DNA of 64,000 bases from Lysobacter sp. (GCA_013141175.1 JABFRN010000001.1:4050001-4114000); one strand, 5' to 3'; numbered from the stretch's first letter, positions 45,216 through 54,080 are shown. The notes: generated by a model not told the origin, from the letters alone. Numbers and translations: made by a program.

Positions 45216-46553
45216 ATGTCCAGCAATACCCTGAACGCGCTGCTCGCAGCGCTGCGCGCCACGCCCGACAACGCGCCGCTGCGCGGGCTCGTGCTCGATG
45301 CCTGCCTGGAGCAGCGGGACGCGGACGCCCTGATCGTCGCGCTCGATCTTTGTGGCGACGATCTGCTTGCCGAACAGGGCCTGCGCGAGCGCGCACTGCG
45401 TCTGCTCGCCGATGCCGGCGAACACGACCGGCTGCTGGGCCTGGCAGCGCCGGATTCCGCCGATGCCTTGATGGCGAAAGCGCGACTGTCGTTCGATGCA
45501 GGCCGGCGCAACGAAGCCCAGGAGGCCTATCTGGCCGCAATCGCGCTCAATCCGGCGATCGAGGATGCGGCGTTCGCGTCGCAGCTCAGCGGCAAGGTGG
45601 TTTCGCTGACGGAAGCGCGGCTGCGCGCGGTACCCAGCATCGCCAACGACGACACCTCCGCTTTCGATGCGGTGCGTTATCAGGAACCCGCGACGACCCG
45701 GATCCGTTTCGACGATGTCGGCGGGCTGGAAGAGGTCAAGCGCGAAATCCGGCGCCGCATCATCACCCCGTTCCTGAAGCCCTCGCTGTTCCAGCGCTTC
45801 AAGCGCCAATCCGGCGGCGGCATCCTGCTGTACGGCCCGCCGGGCTGCGGCAAGACCCTGCTCGCGCGCGCCACCGCCGGCGAATGCGGCGCGAAGTTCT
45901 ACAACATCTCGATCACCGATGTGCTGGACATGTATATCGGCGAATCCGAGCGCAAGCTGCACGAAATCTTCGAGCAGGCGCGACGCACCGCGCCGTCGGT
46001 GATCTTCTTCGACGAAATCGAAGCCATCGGCGGCAAGCGCCAGCACGCGCGCGAGGCGACCTCGGCGAAAGTCGTCAGCCAGTTCCTCACCGAACTCGAC
46101 GGCTTCTCGCAGAACAACCACCACGTGCTGGTGCTCGGCGCGACCAATGTGCCCTGGGCGGTGGACCCGGCGTTCCGAAGGCCCGGGCGTTTCGACCGCG
46201 TGCTGTTCGTGCCGCCGCCGGATGCCGAAGCGCGCAAGACCATCCTCGAACTGCTGCTCGCCGGCCGGCCGGTCGCGGGCAACCTCGATCTGCGCGACAT
46301 CGTGCGCCGCACCTCCGGGCATTCCGGCGCTGACCTGCGCAACCTCGTCGACACTGCCGCCGATGAAGCCATCGAGGAATCGATCGCCTCCGGCAAGGAA
46401 AGCGAGATCGGCATGACCCATCTGCGTGAAGCGATGGAACAGATCCGACCGACCACGCTCGAATGGCTGACCAGCGCGCGCAACCACGCGCGCTATGCCA
46501 ATCAGGGCGGGCAGTACGACGACGTACTGAAATTCCTCGAAAAGCAGGGCTGA
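45216..46553 (+). CDS. AAA+ ATPase with N-terminal helical repeat region
   Basis: 445 aa. Residues 1-150 are helical and Ala/Leu/Asp-rich, TPR-like (AQEAYLAAIALNPAIEDAAF). The AAA module of the Cdc48/Vps4/FtsH class follows: FDDVGGLEEVKREIRRRIIT, Walker A GPPGCGKTLLARATAG (from residue about 207), Walker B VIFFDEIEAIGG (about 262), arginine-finger segment DPAFRRPGRFDRVLF and sensor 2 GHSGADLRNLVDTA. It lacks a protease domain. The substrate is unknown. It is 42 bases downstream of the degenerate M13 gene and 3 bases upstream of a membrane protein gene. Confidence 0.9.
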   Translation: MSSNTLNALLAALRATPDNAPLRGLVLDACLEQRDADALIVALDLCGDDLLAEQGLRERALRLLADAGEHDRLLGLAAPDSADALMAKARLSFDAGRRNEAQEAYLAAIALNPAIEDAAFASQLSGKVVSLTEARLRAVPSIANDDTSAFDAVRYQEPATTRIRFDDVGGLEEVKREIRRRIITPFLKPSLFQRFKRQSGGGILLYGPPGCGKTLLARATAGECGAKFYNISITDVLDMYIGESERKLHEIFEQARRTAPSVIFFDEIEAIGGKRQHAREATSAKVVSQFLTELDGFSQNNHHVLVLGATNVPWAVDPAFRRPGRFDRVLFVPPPDAEARKTILELLLAGRPVAGNLDLRDIVRRTSGHSGADLRNLVDTAADEAIEESIASGKESEIGMTHLREAMEQIRPTTLEWLTSARNHARYANQGGQYDDVLKFLEKQG

Positions 46554-46556
46554 TTC

Positions 46557-47033
46557 TTGGCATTCGCGCGCTACCGCATCCCCGACGAACCGCGCCCGAC
46601 CGGGCTGATCCGCTATGCGGTCGATCCGCTGTGGCCATTGATGGCGCTGATGTTGTCGGGCAACGGCATCGGCCTGCTCTGGTTCGCATTCAATGCCCGT
46701 GCGCTCGGCAGCCCGGCCGTGCTGCGCGAAGCGGGATACATCGTCGCGAGTCTGCTTGGCTGCGTGGTGGCCGCCCTGGCCATCGGCTGGGCCGCCGAGC
46801 ATGGATACCTGCAGGGGTCGGCGGTGAAGTACGCGGCGCTGGCATTTCCCGCAGTGAAACTGTCGCTCGGCTACGCGTTGTATCTCTCGCAATCGCGCAG
46901 CGCCGAGATCGTGACCCATTACGGCGGCGTATTGCGCAACGGCGCCGTCGGCTTGCTGGTGTGCTTCCTGATCGGCCGCACGCTGTTCGCCGAAGTCGAA
47001 CTGCCCGGCCTGCTGGCGATCGCATTGCGATGA
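46557..47033 (+). CDS. Four-helix membrane protein in the AAA+ operon
   Basis: 158 aa from TTG 46557, three bases after the AAA+ stop. Four hydrophobic segments are visible: PLMALMLSGNGIGLLWFAF, YIVASLLGCVVAALAIGW, ALAFPAVKLSLGYALYL and GAVGLLVCFLIGRTLF. I do not recognise a family. It overlaps the following TPR gene by four bases (ATGA), so the three genes should be expressed together. Confidence 0.7.
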   Translation: MAFARYRIPDEPRPTGLIRYAVDPLWPLMALMLSGNGIGLLWFAFNARALGSPAVLREAGYIVASLLGCVVAALAIGWAAEHGYLQGSAVKYAALAFPAVKLSLGYALYLSQSRSAEIVTHYGGVLRNGAVGLLVCFLIGRTLFAEVELPGLLAIALR

Positions 47034-47965
47034 ACGACAGCCTCCGCATCGCCCGTCTCCTCGAACATGCCCTGCGCCTGATGCGCGGCGGACACATCGA
47101 CCAGTCGATAGACGTCCTGACCCGCTTACTCGGCGAAGATCCGGACCACGGCGACGCGCACGCGATCCTCACGTTCTGCCTGGTCGCGCGCAAGCGTCTG
47201 CACGCCGCGAATCTCGAAGCTTCGCAGGCGCTCGGGCTGGACCCCGATTCCCACCTCGCGCATCTCGCGATGGCGTCGGTGCGGATCGCGCGGCGCGCAT
47301 TCAAGCAGGCCGAAGCGCATATCGACGCCGCACGGGCACTGGCGCCGGAACACGCGGAAAACTACCGGCTTGCCGCAAGCCTGTACCAGGTATGGGGGCA
47401 ACCCGAACGCGCCCTGGCGGAAATCGTCCGCGCCAGCGAATACGCGCCCGACGATGCCAGTGTCTGGGCCCAGTACGGCGGGATCGAATATGCCGGCGGC
47501 AGGCGCGAAGCGGCACGTACGCATGCGGAGCGCGCGCTGGAAATCGATCCCGAACACGTCGATGCGCTCACCCTGCTCGGTCATTGCGATCTGGCTGCCG
47601 GGCGCACCGAGCAGGCGCGCGAACATGCGGTATGGGCGCTGCAGAACGACCCCAGCGACGCAGGTGCGCTGACCCTGCTCGCTGCGGTCAAGGCGAGGCA
47701 AAGCTGGCTGCTCGGCGTGTGGTGGCGTTTCCAGAGCTATATTTCGGCCGGCTCGAACCAGCGCGCGATCGCGCTGCTGGTCGGCATGTATCTGGTCTAC
47801 CGCGCCATCGGAATCGCATTGGTCGATCACGACCTCGACGCATGGTCGCCTGCGCTGTCGTTCGCATGGCTGGGTTTCTGCGTCTACACATGGTTCGCAC
47901 CCGGCATCTTCATGCGCAGCGTGAAACGCGAACTGTCGACGGTGAAGCTGCGGCCGGACTACTGA
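47030..47965 (+). CDS. TPR protein with C-terminal membrane segments
   Basis: 311 aa from ATG 47030. At least five TPR-like units cover residues of about 5-225 (IDQSIDVLTRLLGEDPDHGD, EAHIDAARALAPEHAENY, RAARTHAERALEIDPEHV-like spacing, REHAVWALQNDPSDAGAL). Two membrane segments follow (AIALLVGMYLVYRAIGIAL and ALSFAWLGFCVYTWFAPGIF) and then a short basic tail. The TPR part should face the cytoplasm and could be the membrane receptor for the AAA+ ATPase two genes upstream. Confidence 0.8.
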   Translation: MNDSLRIARLLEHALRLMRGGHIDQSIDVLTRLLGEDPDHGDAHAILTFCLVARKRLHAANLEASQALGLDPDSHLAHLAMASVRIARRAFKQAEAHIDAARALAPEHAENYRLAASLYQVWGQPERALAEIVRASEYAPDDASVWAQYGGIEYAGGRREAARTHAERALEIDPEHVDALTLLGHCDLAAGRTEQAREHAVWALQNDPSDAGALTLLAAVKARQSWLLGVWWRFQSYISAGSNQRAIALLVGMYLVYRAIGIALVDHDLDAWSPALSFAWLGFCVYTWFAPGIFMRSVKRELSTVKLRPDY

Positions 47966-47972
47966 GCCCTGA

Positions 47973-48464
47973 TTACCGGGTACGCGTATCGCCGATGCGC
48001 ACGATGGCGGCTTTGGAGTTCACTTTGAGCCACGGCCACCAGCCGCGACCGGTCAATGCATATCGGTCGGCTGCGCGCTCGAAGCAGTTGCGCACGCTGA
48101 CACCGCCGAACAGCAGATACAGCGGCAGGAACAACGGCCCCAGCGCCATGTATTGCAGCACGTGCGCGCGTTCGTGGTCGCCGATGCGCGTCTTCGGCTG
48201 CACGCACCAACCCGCGCGATGCGCGTAGGTCGTGCACAGCGTCTCGAGATCCGTGTGCGTACTGAGCATCACATTGCCCAGCGTCATCGCGCCGCCCGGC
48301 CCCAACGGAAATCCGTGGAAGACCAGGGCGAGATCGCCTTTGTGGAACTTCGGGCGTGCGCCGAACGGCATCGCGACCACACCGGCGATCGCGCCGATCA
48401 GGCTGTTGGGCAAGGTCCACACCACGCCGAACGCGAGCAGCCACCAGCGCTGCCAAGGGCTCAA
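47973..48464 (-). CDS. Small membrane protein with HExxH and ExxxD motifs
   Basis: 163 aa from TTG 48464, which overlaps the pspC-like stop as TTGA. A hydrophobic start (WWLLAFGVVWTLPNSLIGAIAG) is followed by a soluble part containing DHERAHVLQY, with HERAH at 97-101, the hydrophobic LFLPLYLLFGG, and then NCFERAADRYAL with Glu129 and Asp133. HExxH followed by ExxxD is the zinc-ligand pattern of gluzincins. The protein is very short for a peptidase, so activity is only an inference. It is convergent with the TPR gene, 7 bases apart. Confidence 0.65.
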   Translation of the reverse strand: MSPWQRWWLLAFGVVWTLPNSLIGAIAGVVAMPFGARPKFHKGDLALVFHGFPLGPGGAMTLGNVMLSTHTDLETLCTTYAHRAGWCVQPKTRIGDHERAHVLQYMALGPLFLPLYLLFGGVSVRNCFERAADRYALTGRGWWPWLKVNSKAAIVRIGDTRTR

Positions 48465-48664
48465 GCGCTGCCCTCTTCCGGCATCAACATCCACAGGATC
48501 AGATACACCAGTATTCCGGGAAATGCCGCAGAGAGCGCCGACACCAGAACATAGGTCACCCGCAGCAGGGTCGGGCTCCAGCCGAAGCGCGCGGCGATAC
48601 CACCGACGACACCGACCAGCACGCGGTCGGTGCGACTCCGGGCAAGGGTTCGGGTTCCGGTCAT
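48461..48664 (-). CDS. PspC-domain envelope stress protein
   Basis: 67 aa PspC domain: DRVLVGVVGGIAARFGWSPT, then LLRVTYVLVSALSAAFPGIL and VYLILWMLMPEE. Small proteins of this family sit in the inner membrane and often take part in envelope stress signalling. It is coupled to the HExxH membrane protein downstream by a TTGA overlap. Confidence 0.9.
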   Translation of the reverse strand: MTGTRTLARSRTDRVLVGVVGGIAARFGWSPTLLRVTYVLVSALSAAFPGILVYLILWMLMPEEGSA

Positions 48665-48697
48665 GGTCGTCTCGACGTTGAAGTGTGCGGCGATTGT

Positions 48698-49084
48698 CTA
48701 GTGCGTCGGCGCGGCGCGCAACGTCTGCAGCCGCTGCCTGAACCAGCGTTCGGAGGGCTCGGCCGCTTTGCCCCGGCAGCGCACGCGATAGGCTTTCCCG
48801 CTCATGCTGCTCTTGCTGGCCGCACGTTCGATGAACAACTCGGCGGTGTCGGCCATGTCGCGCTTGCGCAGATAGTCGTATTTCTTCTGCAGATGCGCGC
48901 GTGCAGCCTTGGCATCGTGCCAACTGCCGTTGCGCTCGAATTCGCAGCCGGAACTCCCGAGCCCTGCGATCAGCGCGTCGATCTCATGCTGCGCCTTGGC
49001 CGTTGGCGCCGCCGAAACAGCGGCGGCGGCCAACGACAGCGCGAAAACGGCGAAAACGGCAAGAAAACGCGGGCAACGATTCAT
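48698..49084 (-). CDS. DUF5329 family secreted protein
   Basis: 128 aa from ATG 49084, which overlaps the phaC stop as ATGA. The signal peptide ends near VSAAPT. The body matches DUF5329: EIDALIAGLGSSGCEFERNG, then HLQKKYDYLRKRDMADTAELF and KAYRVRCRGK with two cysteines that could form a disulfide. The function is unknown. The link to phaC may be only positional. Confidence 0.8.
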   Translation of the reverse strand: MNRCPRFLAVFAVFALSLAAAAVSAAPTAKAQHEIDALIAGLGSSGCEFERNGSWHDAKAARAHLQKKYDYLRKRDMADTAELFIERAASKSSMSGKAYRVRCRGKAAEPSERWFRQRLQTLRAAPTH

Positions 49085-50151
49085 TTCGCGCGCTTCGCGA
49101 GCCAGTCGTGGATCGCCGATGGCACTTCCTTCTGCGCACGCCCGGACACATAGATGCCGATGTGGCCGCCGCGGAACGACACTTCCGAATAATCGGTGCT
49201 TCCGACCAGACCTTTCATCGGTTTCGAGGCCGACGGCGGTACCAGGTGATCCTGCTCGGCGTAGATGTTCAGCACCGGCATGTCGACGAAACCCAGATCC
49301 ACTTCGCGCCCGCCGATGTCGATACCCCCGTTCACGAAACCATTGGCCTGGTAGTACTGCTTGATGAACTGGCGGAAGGCTTCGCCGGCCTGGTCGGGCG
49401 AATCGAAGATCCACTTCTCCATGCGCAGGAAATCCTCCATCGCCTTCCTGTCGTCGAGGATGTCGACCATGCCGACGTACTTCTGCACGAACAGCCGGTA
49501 AGGCTTGAGCGTGAGGTAGCACAGATTCATCAGATCGGCCGGCACATTGCCCAGCGTGTCGACGAACAGATCGATATCGAGCCCGCGGGTCCAGTGCGAC
49601 AGCATGTTGTCGTCGGTATGGAAATCCACCGGCGTGACCATGGTGATGAGGTTCTTGACCCGGTCGGGATGCAACGCGCTGTAGGTCAGCGAGAAAGCGC
49701 CGCCCTGGCAGATGCCGAGCAGATTGATCGCATCGAGTCCGTGCGAGCGGCGCAGATGATCAACAGCGCCGCCGAGGAAGCGCTCGATGTAATCCTCCAG
49801 CGTGAGGAAACGGTCGGAGCGGTCGGTGTAGCCCCAATCGATGAGGTATACGTCCTCGCCGAGCGCCAGCAGATTCTTCACCAGCGAGCGGTCGTCCTGC
49901 AGGTCGACCATGTACGGTCGATTGACCAGCGCGTAGCAGATCAGCAGCGGGATTTTCGCGGTGGGCGCGTTCGCGCCCTTGAAGCGGTACAGCACGACCT
50001 TGCCGTCGCGCCAGACTTCTTCTTTCGCGGTAACGCCGTAATGCACATCGTCCATTCCGCGCAGGGTCGCGAGGCCGGCGCCGAGCTTCTGCTGCACGGT
50101 GGCCGCTTCGGCGGCCAGTTTCTCGGGGCTGACATCGAAAGGTGTGTACAT
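49081..50151 (-). CDS. phaC: Class III polyhydroxyalkanoate synthase subunit PhaC
   Basis: 356 aa, the length of class III PhaC. The lipase-like box is LLGICQGGAF with catalytic Cys148; the Asp is in YAEQDHLVPP and the His in FRGGHIGIYVSG. It polymerises hydroxyacyl-CoA into polyhydroxybutyrate and needs PhaE. It starts two bases after the phaE stop (TGA, one base, ATG). Confidence 0.95.
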   Translation of the reverse strand: MYTPFDVSPEKLAAEAATVQQKLGAGLATLRGMDDVHYGVTAKEEVWRDGKVVLYRFKGANAPTAKIPLLICYALVNRPYMVDLQDDRSLVKNLLALGEDVYLIDWGYTDRSDRFLTLEDYIERFLGGAVDHLRRSHGLDAINLLGICQGGAFSLTYSALHPDRVKNLITMVTPVDFHTDDNMLSHWTRGLDIDLFVDTLGNVPADLMNLCYLTLKPYRLFVQKYVGMVDILDDRKAMEDFLRMEKWIFDSPDQAGEAFRQFIKQYYQANGFVNGGIDIGGREVDLGFVDMPVLNIYAEQDHLVPPSASKPMKGLVGSTDYSEVSFRGGHIGIYVSGRAQKEVPSAIHDWLAKRAK

Positions 50152-50152
50152 G

Positions 50153-51436
50153 TCAGCGCTTCCTCTTCGCGTTCTTGGCGACGGGCATCGGTTTCAGCGG
50201 CTCGGGCATGGCGATCGTAGCGATCGCCTGACGCGGCGCGCGCTTGACTGTGGGCTTCGCGGTCGCGCGCGAGGGTTTGGGTTTCGGCGCGACGGTTTTC
50301 CTGGCGGTGGCCTTTTTCGCGGCCGGCTTTGCTTTCGCGGCCGGCTTCGGGGTCGGCCCGGTTTTCCCGGGCGCTACGGCCTTCTCGGCATCCTCGGGCG
50401 CAGGTCGTTTCGGCGCCGGCTTCGTTTGCACGGGCTGTACGGGCACTGCATCGCGCAGACGCCGCAGCTGGCGTTCGAGTTCGGCGATCTTGCGGTGCGC
50501 GCCATCGACTTCGGTGCGGCCGGGCATCCCGAACAGACCACCGAAGAGTTCCACTTCGCGCTGGACACCGGCGCGCACGCGCATCTGCGCATTGACGAGC
50601 TCGCCGTACACTTTCCGGAAGCCACTCGACAACGCGATCTCGGCGTACGCTTCCTCGGCAGCGTCGATCCACAGGTCGAACAGCGCGCGCGCCGATTGCA
50701 ATTGACGTCCGGGCTCGCTGCGCTCGGCAAGCTTGCGCTCGAAGCGCTCGAAGGCATCGCGGCCGGCTTCCAGCATCAGCGCGTTGTAGGCCTCGTTCTT
50801 CCGCTGCAACTCGAACTGGGCTTCCGCCAGCGCCTGCCACCGCTCCTGGTGTTCGCGATGCAGGCCGAATGCGGGCATCCGCATCGACTGCATGCTGTCA
50901 TTGAGCATGCCGTCGTTGAACATGCTGCCCGGGCGCATGCCGGCGAACATGTTGTTGGCGAACACGTTGCCGTCGAACATGCCGCCGCCGAACATGCCTT
51001 TGAACATCGGCGCAACCTGCTGGTACCACTGGTCGAAACCCGACTGGCCGCGACCGGTCATCTCGGTGAATAGACTCGCGAACGGATTGCCGCCACCGCC
51101 CATCGCCTGCTTCCAGGCACCAGCGATATCTTGAGCACTCGCAGAGCGACCGGCGAATTGCCCGGCGACCTGCTGCATCATCCCGAACCACTGCCGGGCC
51201 TGCGCGGAGAAGCGTTCGATCATGTCGCTGGCATCGTTGCGCCGGGCCCCGCCCGCCAGCTGCGACCAACTGTCCATGGCAACCTGCCAAGGGTCCTGCG
51301 GACGGGCGCCGCTGCCGGCCGACCGCATCGCTTCGCTCAGCGCCTTCCAGTATTGCTGGGTCAGCGCCCCGACATCACCCGGCATACCGAAACCCGGCCC
51401 ACCCGCCGAACCACCCGCACCGCCTGCAGTCCACAT
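50153..51436 (-). CDS. phaE: Class III polyhydroxyalkanoate synthase subunit PhaE with basic tail
   Basis: 427 aa from ATG 51436 with GGGAG upstream. The PhaE core includes AQARQWFGMMQQVAGQFAGR and a long helical segment (ALAEAQFELQRKNEAYNALM, then FRKVYGELVNAQMRVRAGVQ). A Met/Phe/Gly/Asn-rich stretch covers residues of about 138-175 (MFGGGMFDGNVFANNMFAG). Residues 335-427 form a Lys/Ala/Pro-rich tail with KPAAKKATARKT, similar to histone H1 and PAKKA proteins. PhaE normally lacks such a tail, at about 330-360 residues. It activates PhaC; the tail may bind DNA. Confidence 0.9.
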   Translation of the reverse strand: MWTAGGAGGSAGGPGFGMPGDVGALTQQYWKALSEAMRSAGSGARPQDPWQVAMDSWSQLAGGARRNDASDMIERFSAQARQWFGMMQQVAGQFAGRSASAQDIAGAWKQAMGGGGNPFASLFTEMTGRGQSGFDQWYQQVAPMFKGMFGGGMFDGNVFANNMFAGMRPGSMFNDGMLNDSMQSMRMPAFGLHREHQERWQALAEAQFELQRKNEAYNALMLEAGRDAFERFERKLAERSEPGRQLQSARALFDLWIDAAEEAYAEIALSSGFRKVYGELVNAQMRVRAGVQREVELFGGLFGMPGRTEVDGAHRKIAELERQLRRLRDAVPVQPVQTKPAPKRPAPEDAEKAVAPGKTGPTPKPAAKAKPAAKKATARKTVAPKPKPSRATAKPTVKRAPRQAIATIAMPEPLKPMPVAKNAKRKR

Positions 51437-51502
51437 CGCATCGCTCCCGGTCAGAGGACCTCATGATAACAACGGCGGCGCCGGGTATCCGGGTGAGCGC
51501 GA

Positions 51503-52135
51503 TCACCACTTCGGGATACGGATGGTCTTGCTGACCATCAGCGAGCCGGACAGCGCATACACGAACACCAGCGGATGCAGGATCCACGGCCCCACCTGAT
51601 AGGCACCGAACCAGAAATCGTCGCCGATGCGCCCTGCGTCGGCCGCGATCACCAGCATCACCACCAGTACGAGACTGGTCGGGATCGGCGTGCCTTCGAA
51701 ATATTTGACCTTGTCGGCGCCATCGGCCAACTGCTCGGCGGTGATGTTGTAGCGCGCGAGCCGGCTGACGCCGCAGCAGACGAAGTAACCCAGTACGATC
51801 CAATCCCAGAACCCCTGCAACCCGGCGGCAAAGCCCAGCGCAGCCGGCGCAACCCCGAACGAGATGACGTCGGCGAGGGAATCCAGCTCACGGCCCAGCG
51901 TCGACGAGGATTGCCGCCAACGCGCGACGCGGCCATCGAGCGCGTCGAAGACGAACGCCAGCGGCACCAGGCTGATGCCCCAGACCAGATCGTGCTTCTC
52001 GCCCGATTGCATGTATCGCATCGCGAAAAACACGGCGCATACCCCGCAGAACGCATTCGCGAGCGTGAGCCAGTCGGCGAGGTGGAAATCCCGGAACATC
52101 GAGAAATGACGCTGACCCGTATGACGCGACTTCAT
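51503..52135 (-). CDS. pssA: CDP-diacylglycerol-serine O-phosphatidyltransferase
   Basis: 210 aa from ATG 52135 with GAGGGG upstream; the frame extends to 52192 without family resemblance. The CDP-alcohol phosphatidyltransferase motif DG-x2-AR-x8-G-x3-D-x3-D reads DALDGRVARWRQSSSTLG then RELDSLADVISFGVAPA. Several membrane segments follow. It makes phosphatidylserine, the precursor of phosphatidylethanolamine, in the inner membrane. It lies between phaE and the oligomer hydrolase gene on the same strand. Confidence 0.93.
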   Translation of the reverse strand: MKSRHTGQRHFSMFRDFHLADWLTLANAFCGVCAVFFAMRYMQSGEKHDLVWGISLVPLAFVFDALDGRVARWRQSSSTLGRELDSLADVISFGVAPAALGFAAGLQGFWDWIVLGYFVCCGVSRLARYNITAEQLADGADKVKYFEGTPIPTSLVLVVMLVIAADAGRIGDDFWFGAYQVGPWILHPLVFVYALSGSLMVSKTIRIPKW

Positions 52136-52205
52136 GCCTGCCCCTCGCGACTTGCCGGCTCCCAGCGTGCCAAACGCTCCTGCCGGGAGCAAGCCCCGCG
52201 ACTGG

Positions 52206-54080
52206 TCAATGCTTCGGAATCGCCAGATGCTCGACGGTCAGTGGTTTGCCGGCGCGCGGTACGGTCTCGATGATCGCGTCGGCGGGCAATTGTCCATTGC
52301 CTTCGAGCGCCGCGAGCGTACGATCCAGCGCAGCGTAGACGTAAGGCAACATCGGCAGATAGCGCGCACCGTAATCGGGCAGCCCGAGGAACGCGTCGAA
52401 GTGCTGGGCGTTGCGCACCTGCCAGAAGCGCACATCGCGCCCCGCCGCACGCGCATGGGCAACATAGGGTGCGCTGGTGAATGCCATCGGAATCAGGCCG
52501 TCATCGACACCGTGGATCACCGTCACGGGCAAGCCGGCGCGCGGTAGCCCGGCACGGGTTTCGGCGATGCCTTTGCGTACGCGGTCCGCGTCGGCGGAGG
52601 CGCCGCCCCACAGATCGCGCAGGCAGCGCAGGCGCGTGGCACTGGGATCCACCTTCGCGACTTCATCGATGATGCCCACGCCCGCACCGGGTGGAATACC
52701 GCTGGCATCGCTCCACCAGGACGCGCGCTCCTGCGGGGTCGCGCTGCGTGCGGTCGTGTCGGCATTCTGCATGGCATAGGAAAAGCCGCAGGGATGCTCG
52801 CCCGCGGCATAACGGCCGTAGGCCGAGGCGTAGGTGATAGCAACCGCGCGCCACAGGTCGAAGCCGACGCTCAGCGCGCCTGCACGCAGCGCTTCCTCGG
52901 TCCATCCTTGCGCACGCAGTCGCGAGTGAGCGTCGCGTGCCTGCGCATCCGTGTCATCGCCCTCGATCATGCCGGTCGCTTTCAGCGCGGCACAGCGCTG
53001 CGCCCAGACCCCTCGCGCCTGTGCCTGCAACGGAGGCTGCGGCAGATTGTCCATCGCCAACAGGGCACAGGGCATCAACAGCGCCGCTTCGGTGGTGTAG
53101 TCGTACAACGCACGACTGTCTGCGGCTCCGACGAACACGCTCGGCTCGCCCGCGACCACGGCATCCAACCAGCGTTCGCCTGGAGCGCCGCTCTCCATTT
53201 CCGCAGCGCGCAGTACCGCGCCGCCGCCGTTGGAAATACCGACCGCGATCATCCGGGTGTTGGCGAACGTGAACGGCGCATCTTCGGGAAATGCTTGATT
53301 CAGCGATTGCAGCGCGAATTCCGCCGCCTGGCGCACATGACGGCCCCAATCGGCTTCAGGATTGTCCTGCGAATGCGCATGTTTGAACGCGACGCCCGAA
53401 ATCCCGGTCGACGCCTCGGGCGCAAAAGCCAGATCGGCACCCTGCCCGGCCGTGATCGGAACACCATCGGCGCCCGCGCCGCTACGGGTATCGAGATCGA
53501 AATAATCCGTACCCGTACCCTTGTCCGTGTAGGCCACGGCACAACCTTTCGGCAGCCCCCAGGCGCCGGCGACAGCGATCGCACCGTAGACACCGCGCGA
53601 ACCCGAAGACGGGGCAACCAATACGCAGCGGCGCTTGCGGTCGAAGCCATCGGGCACCTGCACCAGCACCCGATGCGGGTGGCGCGCACCGGGTACGGTG
53701 GCAAACGCCGAAAACTCGCGGCCCGGCACAGTCGCGGTACTACCGTAGACATCCCCGTAACCACCGCCCGGGGCAAGGTCCGCGATCCCGCGCCAGTTGC
53801 TCCAGATCGCCCGCCGTCGCAGCTCCGCTGCAGTCGGCGCGGCATTATCCGCAAAAGGCGGCGGCGCCAATCCACGCAGCCCGGCGATGCCAAGCCCTGC
53901 CGTCAGCAGGTCATCGCCATCGCGATGCGTGGTCGTGCGCTCGGCACTGAACATGGTCGACTCCAGATCATTCGCTCGCACCGGAGTACGCGGACCACTG
54001 GCGCAAGCGGCCAAACCCAATGCCAAGGCGAGCACGATGGGGAGACGGAACGCGACCATATGAGAGGCGAGACGTTTCAT
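52206..54080 (-). CDS. D-3-hydroxybutyrate oligomer hydrolase, lipoprotein
   Basis: 624 aa from ATG 54080 (MKRLASHMVAFRLPIVLALA), lipobox LGLAAC. The sequence fits the 3HB-oligomer hydrolase family (PF10605): RVLVQVPDGFDRKRRCVLVA, then APSSGSRGVYGAIAVAGAWG, YTDKGTGTDYFDL, the nucleophile serine in VGISNGGGAVLRAA, and GVDDGLIPMAFTSAPYV near the C-terminus. It cleaves short hydroxybutyrate esters released from polyhydroxybutyrate. Its place next to phaC/phaE fits that role. Confidence 0.88.
   Translation of the reverse strand: MKRLASHMVAFRLPIVLALALGLAACASGPRTPVRANDLESTMFSAERTTTHRDGDDLLTAGLGIAGLRGLAPPPFADNAAPTAAELRRRAIWSNWRGIADLAPGGGYGDVYGSTATVPGREFSAFATVPGARHPHRVLVQVPDGFDRKRRCVLVAPSSGSRGVYGAIAVAGAWGLPKGCAVAYTDKGTGTDYFDLDTRSGAGADGVPITAGQGADLAFAPEASTGISGVAFKHAHSQDNPEADWGRHVRQAAEFALQSLNQAFPEDAPFTFANTRMIAVGISNGGGAVLRAAEMESGAPGERWLDAVVAGEPSVFVGAADSRALYDYTTEAALLMPCALLAMDNLPQPPLQAQARGVWAQRCAALKATGMIEGDDTDAQARDAHSRLRAQGWTEEALRAGALSVGFDLWRAVAITYASAYGRYAAGEHPCGFSYAMQNADTTARSATPQERASWWSDASGIPPGAGVGIIDEVAKVDPSATRLRCLRDLWGGASADADRVRKGIAETRAGLPRAGLPVTVIHGVDDGLIPMAFTSAPYVAHARAAGRDVRFWQVRNAQHFDAFLGLPDYGARYLPMLPYVYAALDRTLAALEGNGQLPADAIIETVPRAGKPLTVEHLAIPKH

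Noticed and set aside
42081-46919. A 1612-codon open frame on the minus strand
   Set aside because: It runs opposite to the anti-sigma, M13-like, AAA+ and membrane protein genes, which all have recognisable domains. Its product has no family resemblance and reflects high-GC third-position bias.
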